Of a stretch of DNA of 35,763 nt, positions 16,247 to 23,561 are shown piece by piece. Origin of the DNA: Bordetella parapertussis. GTDB taxonomy: Bacteria; Pseudomonadota; Gammaproteobacteria; Burkholderiales; SG8-39. Each line of letters opens with the position of its first letter. The first letter of the stretch is position 1. The notes below the pieces were generated by a model. That model made no database searches, was not told the DNA's origin, and saw only the letters and a program-made list of their open reading frames with translations. Position numbers and translations under genes: made by a program. The stretch lies in contig CAMDFL010000028.1 of assembly GCA_945897475.1 (NCBI GenBank), forward strand, positions 1 through 35,763, read 5' to 3'.

Positions 16247-16844
16247 GTGACGAAAATCTTGTGGGTAGCTTATCTGATGGTGGCGCCGGCACTGATGGTT
16301 GCCGCGGGCGCGGAGGCGCAAGCGGCGTTTCCCACGGGTTTTCCAAATAAGCCAATCTCAATGCTGGTTGGTTTCGCTCCCGGCGGCGGCACCGACACTG
16401 CGGCGCGCATCGTCGCCAAAAAGCTCTCGGTCAACCTCGGACAACCTGTGGTGATCGAAAATAATCCGGGGGCGGGCGGCAATATCGCGCACGAGATCGT
16501 CTCCAAAGCCAACCCAGACGGGCACACTATTTTGCTCGGCTCGGTAGGTCCACTGACGGTATCGCCGCATATTGTCAGCAATCTGCCTTACAACCCTTTG
16601 CGCGATTTTGCGCCGCTTACCATGGCAGTGATTTTTCCGAACATGCTGGTGGTGAACAACACCCTGCCTGCCAGGACGCTCGCGGAGTTCGTGAAACTCG
16701 CCAGCGCGAAGCCGGGAGCGGTCAACTATGGCAGCTCAGGTATCGGTGGCGCCGGGAACCGGCGAAGCGCTGAAAAAATATATTGAGCGTGAGTATGTGA
16801 CGTGGGGGAATGTTGTAAAAGCTGCGGAAATTACGGCTAACTGA
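16247..16844 (+). pseudogene. Bug/TctC-family binding protein, internal deletion and frameshift
   Basis: The GTG start has GGAGGA upstream. Residues 1-174 encode a signal peptide and the first half of a Bug protein, closely similar to the gene at 16989 (shared GFAPGGGTDTAARIV, NIAHEI, SNL-YNPLRDFAPLTMAV). At about 16750, after SGIGGAG, the sequence jumps to the last 28 codons of the family (TGEALKKYIERE... to AAEITAN) but one frame out, so translation ends at 16786 while the homologous stop is at 16844. About 390 bp present in the neighbour are absent. The neighbours suggest a GCGCCGGG microhomology at the junction. Confidence 0.9.
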
Positions 16845-16853
16845 GTGAAGTAT

Positions 16854-16893
16854 TAGACCGCTCTGATACTTACTAGACCGCTCTGATACTTAC
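16854..16893 (+). repeat. 20-bp perfect tandem repeat
   Basis: Two identical 20-bp units (16854-16873 and 16874-16893) beginning TAGACCGCTC, followed by another TAG. They lie 10 bp after the stop of the Bug pseudogene. Confidence 0.95.
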
Positions 16894-16988
16894 TAGCTTT
16901 CCAATTTCGCGCTGGCACGCGGCAAAGGCGTTCTTTAAGAAACAAAGAGTTACGATTTTGTTACTTGTGAGGCCCTGGAGAAATGACA

Positions 16989-17966
16989 ATGAAACAATCG
17001 ATGGCAGGTTCTTGTGTGCTGGCAACATGGGCTCTGATGATTGCCGCTGGCGCACAGGCGCAAGCGGGATTTCCCGGTAAGCAGATCACCATGCTGGTGG
17101 GATTTGCACCAGGCGGTGGTACCGACACCGCCGCGCGCATCGTCTCGAAACGGCTCGCCGGATCCTTGGGCCAATCGGTAGTGGTCGAGAACAATGCCGG
17201 TGCGGGCGGGAATATCGCTCACGAAATTCTTGCCAAATCCAATCCCGACGGTCACACAATTCTGCTCGGCTCGGTGGGTTCGCTGGCTGTCGCGCCGCAT
17301 ATTGTCTCTAACCTGTCCTACAACCCCTTGCGTGATTTCGCCCCGCTCACTATGGCCGTGACGTTTCCCAATGTGTTGGTGGTCCATCCTTCGATCCCAG
17401 CCAAGACGCTGGCTGAATTTGTAAAATTGGCCGGCACCAAACCGGACGCGATTAACTACGGCAGTTCCGGAATCGGCGGTGCGGGCCACCTCGCCGGAGA
17501 ACTATTTGGCATGGTGGCGAACGTGAAGATGGTTCATATCGCCTACAAAGGCGGCGCACCGGCCATGACCGATTTGCTGGGCGGGCAGATCATGTCTATT
17601 TTCGCGGCGCCGCCGACCGCGGTTCCCCATGTGAAGGCCGGCAAGATTCGCGCGCTGGCGACTACTGGCGCGGTGCGGGCGCTGGCGCTGCCCGATTTGC
17701 CTACCGTGGCTGAACTGGGCTATCCCGGTTACGAAGCGCTGAATTGGTATTGCTATCTTGCGCCGGGCAAGACCCCGCGCGAAATCGTGCAGCGTTGGAC
17801 AAGAGAGCTGGTCGCGGTCTTGTCAGATGCGGACATTAAAGGGCAATTACTGACCTATGGCATGGAAGCCGCACCCGGCACCGGCGAAGCCTTACAAAAA
17901 TATATCGAGCGTGAATTCGCCGTGTGGGGGAAGGTCGTTAAGGCAGCAGGTATTACTGCAAATTAA
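16989..17966 (+). CDS. Bug/TctC-family periplasmic substrate-binding protein
   Basis: 325 residues with signal peptide ending AAGAQAQA and the mature signature FPGKQITMLVGFAPGGGTD. Later landmarks: ENNAGAGGNIAHEI, DGHTILLGS, PTVAELGYPGYEA and the tail VVKAAGITAN. The second ATG (16989) is preferred over 16983 because GGAG at 16977-16980 is then 8 bases away instead of 2. The gene is a close paralog of the damaged copy just upstream, implying a local duplication followed by decay of one copy. No transporter membrane genes accompany it. Confidence 0.92.
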   Translation: MKQSMAGSCVLATWALMIAAGAQAQAGFPGKQITMLVGFAPGGGTDTAARIVSKRLAGSLGQSVVVENNAGAGGNIAHEILAKSNPDGHTILLGSVGSLAVAPHIVSNLSYNPLRDFAPLTMAVTFPNVLVVHPSIPAKTLAEFVKLAGTKPDAINYGSSGIGGAGHLAGELFGMVANVKMVHIAYKGGAPAMTDLLGGQIMSIFAAPPTAVPHVKAGKIRALATTGAVRALALPDLPTVAELGYPGYEALNWYCYLAPGKTPREIVQRWTRELVAVLSDADIKGQLLTYGMEAAPGTGEALQKYIEREFAVWGKVVKAAGITAN

Positions 17967-17967
17967 A

Positions 17968-18045
17968 TTGAAATAAATCCACCCCTTCAAATAACCCGCA
18001 GCACGGTTGAAATAAATCCGCCCATTCAAATAACCCGCAGCACGA
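17968..18045. repeat. 39-bp tandem duplication between convergent genes
   Basis: Units 17968-18006 and 18007-18045 differ at about three positions. The second unit contains the last codons and stop of the MDR reductase (reverse strand), so the first unit is a non-coding copy of that gene tail. It fills the whole gap after the Bug gene stop at 17966. Confidence 0.93.
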
Positions 18046-19000
18046 TCTTTCCAATTTGCGCGTCCGACTCCATATAACGTTTGGCCTCGGGCATCTGATC
18101 GAACGCAAACACTCGGTCAATGAGGGGCTTGATGCGTCCATCGGCAAACGCTGGTAGAAGATCCTTGATGAATCCGCGTGTCGTCTGCGAACGTCCTGTG
18201 GCGTCGCGATGCTTGTTTGAGACGCCGAATATGCGCAGTCGTTTGGCATGCAGCGCGGCTAGATCGATATCGCTGGCGAGCACGCCATCGATATAGCCAA
18301 CCATGGCGATGCGGCCCTGAAAGGCCAGTGAACGCAGGCACTCGGAAAATATCGTGCCGCCGACGGTATTCACTACTAGGTCCGCGCCATGATTGTCGCT
18401 TGCCTTCATCACTGCATCGTAAAAATCAGCACCGATGGAAACAATTGGCACCTCAAGCCCCAGGGATTCCAGTTTCGCCAGCTTTTGCGCCGATCGCGAT
18501 GTTCCGATCACACGGGCCCCCAGGGCTTTTCCGGCCTGCAGCGCCGCCACGCCTACCCCTGAGGTAACACCCGGGACCAATAGCCACTCGCCGGCCGCGA
18601 GTCGGCCCTGGGCGACCAGCATGTCGTGCACTACGCAGAAGGTGATCGGGGTAGCGGCGGCTTCTTCCCAGGACATGGAAGGAGGAACCGGGATTGCCTC
18701 GCGCGCGTCCATCAACGCATATTCGGCATAGGCGCCGGTGACGCGCCCCATGACGCGCGCGCCGGTTTGAATGCCCTGTGCCTCGGGTCCGACCTGCAGT
18801 ACTTCTCCAGCGCCTTCGATTCCTGCTCGCGACGCCTTGGAGTCGGCGGTGAGGCCGTGACTCGCGATGAACTCGCCGCGATTCAAGGCCGCTGCGTGTA
18901 ACTTAACGAGGATCTGGTGTGCCGACGGTACCGGCATGGGCGTATCGCGCTGTTCGAGCACTGTATGACCGTCTATGATTTGATTCCAATAGGCGCGCAT
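18026..19000 (-). CDS. Zinc-independent MDR-family reductase (quinone oxidoreductase-like)
   Basis: 324 residues of the medium-chain dehydrogenase/reductase superfamily. The GroES-like N-terminal domain has HAAALNRGEF and AGIEGAGEVLQVG. The nucleotide-binding domain has LLVPGVTSGVGVAALQAGKALGARVIGTSRS, the AxxGxxG-like NADPH loop of quinone oxidoreductases. The cysteines that bind catalytic and structural zinc in alcohol dehydrogenases are absent, which places it with the QOR/enoyl reductase group. It probably reduces an activated double bond or quinone with NADPH. It is divergent from the TauD-like gene across a 155-bp gap. Confidence 0.88.
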   Translation of the reverse strand: MRAYWNQIIDGHTVLEQRDTPMPVPSAHQILVKLHAAALNRGEFIASHGLTADSKASRAGIEGAGEVLQVGPEAQGIQTGARVMGRVTGAYAEYALMDAREAIPVPPSMSWEEAAATPITFCVVHDMLVAQGRLAAGEWLLVPGVTSGVGVAALQAGKALGARVIGTSRSAQKLAKLESLGLEVPIVSIGADFYDAVMKASDNHGADLVVNTVGGTIFSECLRSLAFQGRIAMVGYIDGVLASDIDLAALHAKRLRIFGVSNKHRDATGRSQTTRGFIKDLLPAFADGRIKPLIDRVFAFDQMPEAKRYMESDAQIGKIVLRVI

Positions 19001-19065
19001 GGTGAATTCCCTGATGACTTTGTTTCATGGAGAGGTCCGTTCGTCGTTTCGAGAGCGACAAGGTT

Positions 19066-19082
19066 TTTCGCGAAACGCGAAA
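19066..19082. promoter_or_regulatory. Inverted repeat in a divergent intergenic region, possible operator
   Basis: TTTCGCG, spacer AAA, CGCGAAA: perfect 7-bp arms lying between the MDR reductase and the TauD-like gene, which are transcribed apart. Position and symmetry fit a dimeric regulator site; no regulator gene is adjacent. Confidence 0.35.
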
Positions 19083-19155
19083 TTATTTGAAAAGCGATAT
19101 TATCAGCAGGCAACGCAGAGCCGGGTCGTTCGCTGCGCCAATACAGGGAGACTTC

Positions 19156-20214
19156 ATGGATATCAAGGTGATCGAATCGCAAGCCGACTGGAGAGGCGAG
19201 CAACTCACCAAGCGCGCGGATTGGTTGCATCAGTTGAGCGATGCTGAAATCGGCGAGATCGACAAAGCGTACCAGTCAATCAAATCCAGGGGTGTCGACA
19301 TTCGCGATGTCACCAAGGAAAACTTTGCCCTGGATCGCTTCCCGCGTGTCGCCGAAAAGTGCCAGATTGCCTTGGAGGAGGGCCCGGGTGTTTTTCTGAT
19401 TCGCGGTTTTCCCTCGGACAAATATTCCCCTGAAGACCTCAAGCTCATCAACTGGGGCCTGGCGAAATACGTGGGCACGGCCGTATCGCAAAGCGCCGAG
19501 GGCGACGTCATGGGAGATGTGCGAAACCTGAACACCAATCCGGACGGCCCCAAGAGCACGCGCGGCTATAAATCGAGCCGTGAACTTTATTTTCATTGCG
19601 ACTCGGCCGATGTAAGCAGCTTGTTTTCGGTCGTAAACGCGAGAAGCGGCGGTCTTTCAGGCGTATGCAGCTCGCTTGCGGTGCATAACGAAATGGCGCG
19701 CACCCGCCCCGATTTATTGGAAGTGCTGTACGAGCCGTGGTGGTGGACCTGGCAGAAGAAGTGCTACGAACACGAGGGTCCGATTTATCAGCAGCCGATA
19801 TTCAGCCAGCAGGACGGTCATCTCTCATGCCGTTACATCGGCGAGTCGCTGCGCCGCACCCACGACCAGTATCCGATCATCCCGGCCTTGTCCGACAGGC
19901 AGCGCGAGGCGATGACCTTGTTCGACAAATTGCTCAATGGCCCTGATTTCGCGATCTGGAAACCATTCGTTCCGGGCGACTGGCAGATGGTGAACAATCA
20001 CATCGTGATGCATGCGCGCACCGAGTTCGAGGACTACCCCGAGATTGAACGCAAGAGGCATCTGCTTCGCATGTGGCTGGCGATGCCCAACAGCCGGCCG
20101 TTGTCGCCCTTGATGCGGCCCGTGTATCGCGACCAACGCGCCGGCGCGGTGCGTGGAGGGCTTCCGCCTACGGTGCCGGGGACGGTGGTATTCGAGACGA
20201 CCGAGGTGGTTTGA
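19156..20214 (+). CDS. TauD/TfdA-family Fe(II)/2-oxoglutarate dioxygenase
   Basis: 352 residues. The jelly-roll metal site is visible: FHCDSADV (His147, Asp149) and the distal VNNHIVMHARTEF (His286), with Arg305 in KRHLLRMW as the 2-oxoglutarate carboxylate anchor. Family members hydroxylate taurine, aryloxyacetates, carnitine precursors and similar substrates. Start at 19156 has AGGGAGACTTC; the longer frame from 19027 lacks a site. Length exceeds TauD (about 280) and is closer to gamma-butyrobetaine hydroxylase-like members. It is convergent with the following Bug gene. Confidence 0.85.
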   Translation: MDIKVIESQADWRGEQLTKRADWLHQLSDAEIGEIDKAYQSIKSRGVDIRDVTKENFALDRFPRVAEKCQIALEEGPGVFLIRGFPSDKYSPEDLKLINWGLAKYVGTAVSQSAEGDVMGDVRNLNTNPDGPKSTRGYKSSRELYFHCDSADVSSLFSVVNARSGGLSGVCSSLAVHNEMARTRPDLLEVLYEPWWWTWQKKCYEHEGPIYQQPIFSQQDGHLSCRYIGESLRRTHDQYPIIPALSDRQREAMTLFDKLLNGPDFAIWKPFVPGDWQMVNNHIVMHARTEFEDYPEIERKRHLLRMWLAMPNSRPLSPLMRPVYRDQRAGAVRGGLPPTVPGTVVFETTEVV

Positions 20215-20310
20215 GCGCTCGGCGTTGAAATTAAAGCGGGCAATGGTACTGTTTGATTAAAGGTACCCGCGTCGACTCGTCCGCCCCCATTGAGGTGTCC
20301 GCGCCTGCCG

Positions 20311-21282
20311 CTAGTCAAATTTTGCGCCGGAATCACGGATGGCTTTGGCGGTGATACGCACCTCTTCGCGAACAAAAGCCGCGAACTCCTCCGGAGATTT
20401 CGATCCCGGCGTCTCGGTGCCGTCTTTGGACATGATCTCGCGAAATTTTGGATCCCGAAGCGCCTGCGAGGTCGCCTCGAACAGGCGCATTACCACCGGG
20501 CGCGGCGTCGCCGAGGGAACGAAGAATCCGTACCATATTGAGACGTCGTAGCCTTTGACCCCCGATTCTTCCATGCCGGGTAAGCTGGCCACCAGCGGAG
20601 AACGCGCTCGGGTGGTGACTGCGATGCCGCGAAGTCGCCCCGCCTGCACTTGCGGCATCACCGATGGCGAGGTCGCGAAGGTGAGGTGCGTATCTCCCGC
20701 GGCCACAGAGGCGACTGCAAGTCCACCGCTCTTATAGGGCACATGCACCATTTCCGCGCCGGTCAATCCGCTGAATACCATGGTGGCCAGGTGCGGCACC
20801 GAGCCGTTTCCCGAGGTGGCGAAATTGAGTTTCGCCGCGGTCTTCTTCGCCTCGGCGATGAGCTCTGATACGGTGCGCGCATTAACTGTAGGGTGCACCG
20901 CGATCACCAGCGGCGAACGCGTCACCTGGATGATGGGGGTAAGGTCTTTCTCCGGGTCGTAGCCGACGTTCTTGTTGATGATGGGGTTGACGGCGATGCC
21001 GCTTTGACTCGATATCACCACTGTATAGCCATCGGGCGCGGACTTGGCGACCTGGTCGAGCGCGAGGCTCGATCCCGCGCCGGGCTTGTTTTCGATGATG
21101 ACCGTTTGACCCAGCGCGCGGTTAAGCGGCTCGTTCATGGCGCGTGCGATGATGTCGGCGGCGCCGCCGGGGGCGAATGGCACTACCAGGCGCACCGGCT
21201 TGGTAGGAAACGATTGCGGCCATGCGGTGCTTGAAATGCCAATGCCGAACGCGATGACTGCATAGGAGGTGAGAGCTCGCAT
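20311..21282 (-). CDS. Bug/TctC-family periplasmic substrate-binding protein
   Basis: 323 residues. A hydrophobic signal (SYAVIAFGIGISSTAW) ends before QSFPTKPVRLVVPFAPGGAAD, the mature Bug signature (Ala-Ala-Asp variant of the Ser/Gly-Thr-Asp loop). Also ENKPGAGSSLAL, DGYTVVISS, YKSGGLAVASVAAG and a tail AIRDSGAKFD. AAGGAGTCCCCAAC upstream fixes the start at 21282. It is divergent from a broken amidohydrolase at 21523 and is less similar to the pair at 16-18 kb than those are to each other. Confidence 0.92.
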   Translation of the reverse strand: MRALTSYAVIAFGIGISSTAWPQSFPTKPVRLVVPFAPGGAADIIARAMNEPLNRALGQTVIIENKPGAGSSLALDQVAKSAPDGYTVVISSQSGIAVNPIINKNVGYDPEKDLTPIIQVTRSPLVIAVHPTVNARTVSELIAEAKKTAAKLNFATSGNGSVPHLATMVFSGLTGAEMVHVPYKSGGLAVASVAAGDTHLTFATSPSVMPQVQAGRLRGIAVTTRARSPLVASLPGMEESGVKGYDVSIWYGFFVPSATPRPVVMRLFEATSQALRDPKFREIMSKDGTETPGSKSPEEFAAFVREEVRITAKAIRDSGAKFD

Positions 21283-21522
21283 GTTGGGGACTCCTTGTGG
21301 AGAAGTGCGAAGTGTACCTGCGGGCGTGGGCTTGGGCATCGAGCCAGGCATGGCGAGGTGCTTTTGCGAGGTGCTCTGGGCATAGCGGGAAAACTATCCT
21401 ATCATCGCCGCGCATTCCATACTGAACTATTGAGCATTCCCAGAAACATAACAGCCTCGTAGAGGCGTGTTTTTGTCATGAATTATGAAATTCTCGATAA
21501 GCACACTTTCCAAGGATCCTCC

Positions 21523-22480
21523 ATGACCACTAACGCGCCCCATCGCATCGATACTCACCATCACATTGTCCCGCCAAAATATTTCGCTGCCGAGCGGGAG
21601 AAAATTCTCGGCGCTGCGATAAGGCCGGGATCAAGGTGTGATCGACTGGACACCGGCGCGCGCGCTGGAGGCCATGGACAGCGGCGGTGTGGCGACTGCG
21701 GTGACCTCGATTTCCGCGCCGGGGGCGTGGTTTGGCAAGGTCCAGGACTCGCGCCGTATTACGCGTGACTGCAACGAGTACGCCGCTGGCATGGCAAGAG
21801 ACTACAAAGGTCGCTTTGGGGTATTCGCCACGCTGGCCTTGCCCGACATCGAAGGCAGTCTTCGCGAAATCGAATATGCCTTCGACGTGTTGAAGGTCGA
21901 TGGAATCGGTCTTGTCACCAACTACGATGCAATCTGGCCGGGAGATGCACGCTTCGCGCCGATCTGGGATGAGTTGAACCGCCGCAAAGCTGTGGTGTAT
22001 TTTCACCCCACCTGCGCGGCGTGCTGCCAGAATCTCATTCCGCAGGTGACGATGGCGGTAGTTGAGTTTGCGTTTGATACTACGCGCGCGATTGTGAGTT
22101 TATTGTTTTCCGGCACTTTTGCGCGTTGCCCGGATATTCGATTCATTTTTTCGCATGGCGGCGGTACGCTGCCAATGCTGTTCGGGCGCATCGCGGCCAC
22201 CGCGCGTAATCGTGCCGATTTGGCAAGTGTCGCGCCCAATGGCGTGATGCATGAAATCAAAAAACTTTATCTCGACACGGTAAGCGTGTTCGATCCGGTG
22301 AGCTTTAATGCGCTGAAGCAGATGACGCCCCTGTCGCAACTGCTTTTCGGTACCGACTATCCGTACTGGACCACAGACGTGAACGTCTCGGCGCTTGCCG
22401 CACAAACGCTAACACCGGCGGAACTTCGCGCAATCGAGCGCGACAACGCACTGGCCTTGTTGCCTCAATTGGCGCGTTAG
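21523..22480 (+). pseudogene. ACMSD-type amidohydrolase with two frameshifts
   Basis: The ATG at 21523 follows AAGGATCCTCC. The first 32 codons encode the metal motif RIDTHHHIVPPKYFAAE, but the frame breaks at 21616-21640. Reading GAADKAGIK then VIDWTPARAL requires restoring one base near 21618 and removing two (a doubled TG near 21636), net +1. After that the frame is intact to 22480, with the remaining metal residues YFHP, FSHGGG and LFGTDYPYW present. A GTG at 21638 could start a protein without the N-terminal HxH pair. Intact relatives are about 320 residues. Recent decay or a sequencing error are both possible because nothing else is lost. Confidence 0.85.
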
Positions 22481-22505
22481 AAAAAGGGGCTCGGCTCAAA
22501 TTCTT

Positions 22506-22529
22506 AAAAGGGGCCAGCTGGCCCCTTTT
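22506..22529. terminator. Bidirectional intrinsic terminator
   Basis: Perfect ten-base arms AAAAGGGGCC and GGCCCCTTTT around AGCT. The G/C-rich stem flanked by A-run and T-run works on either strand. It lies 26 bp after the + strand amidohydrolase and 8 bp after the stop of the reverse-strand 55-residue ORF, marking the end of both units. Confidence 0.92.
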
Positions 22530-22537
22530 CTGATTAA

Positions 22538-22705
22538 TTAGAGCTCAAAAACCTTCTGCTCTGTCCGATGCATGTGCTCGGTCGATCCATCAGCGCAGGT
22601 AAGAGAATTGTCGCTGATTGTCGCCGCCACGCGCACGCACGCCCAGCGACGTTCCGGTTCAGCGGCGGGGATGGGGTTGCGCATACTTTCGTCGACATGT
22701 GCCAA
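22538..22705 (-). CDS. Probable small conserved ORF, 55 residues
   Basis: A frame ending in TAA 8 bp before the terminator encodes HVDESMRNPIPAAEPERRW, then VAATISDNSLTCADGSTEHMHRTEQKVFEL. The composition looks like a real protein rather than a shadow, with a CADGSTEHMH section that could bind metal. Start options are TTG 22705, with AGGATAGGGAA upstream, or ATG 22684, giving 48 residues. It follows the 123-residue hypothetical gene by 52 bp and is the last reading frame before the terminator, which supports it. I recognise no family. Confidence 0.45.
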   Translation of the reverse strand: MAHVDESMRNPIPAAEPERRWACVRVAATISDNSLTCADGSTEHMHRTEQKVFEL

Positions 22706-22738
22706 GGGGTGGTTCCCTATCCTGGTGAAGCGGCGAAT

Positions 22739-22755
22739 AGCCGGAGCGTCCGGCT
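22739..22755. other. Hairpin just after the 123-residue gene
   Basis: AGCCGGA, spacer, TCCGGCT: perfect 7-bp arms three bases after the stop of the 123-residue gene on the reverse strand. There is no T-run in that direction, so it is more likely an mRNA stability or attenuation element than a full terminator. Confidence 0.4.
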
Positions 22756-22757
22756 TT

Positions 22758-23129
22758 CTATTTCTTGCGCGTTTTTTTGCCGCGACTCCATTCGCCTTCG
22801 TGGTATCGCTTTTTGATGCGCTCCCTGACCGGGACAAAATCGTAGGTGGCATAACATTCCGTGGCGAATACCCCCCAGGCGGAACGTTCCAGTTCCAGAT
22901 TGACGATGCCGAGTTTTTCCGCAGGCAGGCGCAGCGTGACGATCTGGCCCAGACCCATGGCAACTGTCCACGAGACCACCTTTGTGCCCTCGGGCGGAAA
23001 GCGATCCCACCATTCGCGTTCGGCGAGCGTGCCTTGTATCTGGTCGACGTTCAGGCTCTGATCGTGTTTGAGAAAAATGGTGAGCAGGATTTCGCCTTTG
23101 GCGGCTTGTTCGCTGGGATCGGGTGTCAT
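22758..23129 (-). CDS. Conserved hypothetical protein, 123 residues
   Basis: Small soluble alpha/beta protein with no signal or membrane segment: LLTIFLKHDQSLNVDQIQ, then FPPEGTKVVSWTVAMGLGQIVTLRLPAEKL, then AWGVFATECYATYDF, and a very basic tail. I recall similar proteins beside catabolic genes in Burkholderiales but know no function. The sequence layout (beta-strand, helix, strands ending in an aromatic-rich section) would fit a ferredoxin-like fold, which is inference. Its ATG overlaps the RidA stop by four bases (ATGA), indicating translational coupling. Confidence 0.78.
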   Translation of the reverse strand: MTPDPSEQAAKGEILLTIFLKHDQSLNVDQIQGTLAEREWWDRFPPEGTKVVSWTVAMGLGQIVTLRLPAEKLGIVNLELERSAWGVFATECYATYDFVPVRERIKKRYHEGEWSRGKKTRKK

Positions 23130-23548
23130 GAATTGCTCTCTGCGCTGGATGGTTTGCTGGCGCCGCGAATTGCCACCGCGTCGATTTCAATCAATAAATC
23201 CGGGCCCGCCAGCGCTTTGATTTCCACCAGGGTGGAGCAGGGCTTGTTGCCGGGAAAGAATTCGCCGCGCACCTTCCCCAATTCGGCTCGACGCGAAATA
23301 TCGGTGACATAGATGGTGATCTTGACCACGTCGGCCAGGGTGGCGCCCGCCGCTTCGAGAAGAAGGCGAATCTTGGTCATCACGGCGCGGGCCTGGGCTT
23401 CCATGCTGTCACCGCCGATCGCCTTACCGTCCGGGCCGGAGGCAGTCGCGCCTGACAGGAAAATCTGATCGCCCACCATCAGGCAATTGGAGAAAATTTC
23501 CCCCGATGGCTCGGGCACCGTGGGGGTGGTTATTTTTCGAATGCTCAT
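23126..23548 (-). CDS. RidA/YjgF-family protein
   Basis: 140 residues. Contains the family run FSNCLMVGDQIFLSGATA, then ARAVMTKIRLLLEAAGATLADVVKITIYVTDI, and FFPGNKPCSTLVEIKALAGPDLLIEIDAVAI. The Arg that binds imine carboxylates in true RidA (in the PxRS element) is replaced here by PCST, so it belongs to another Rid subgroup and may act differently. Rid proteins hydrolyse reactive enamines/imines or similar ring-cleavage intermediates. It lies between the Rieske oxygenase and the 123-residue gene with tight spacing, so it probably acts in the same pathway. Confidence 0.88.
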   Translation of the reverse strand: MSIRKITTPTVPEPSGEIFSNCLMVGDQIFLSGATASGPDGKAIGGDSMEAQARAVMTKIRLLLEAAGATLADVVKITIYVTDISRRAELGKVRGEFFPGNKPCSTLVEIKALAGPDLLIEIDAVAIRGASKPSSAESNS

Positions 23549-23561
23549 TTCGATGCCATCC

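Noticed and set aside
22572..23312. 246-codon + strand frame over the RidA and 123-residue genes
   Set aside because: Runs antisense to two coupled genes with recognisable sequence; translation lacks domains.
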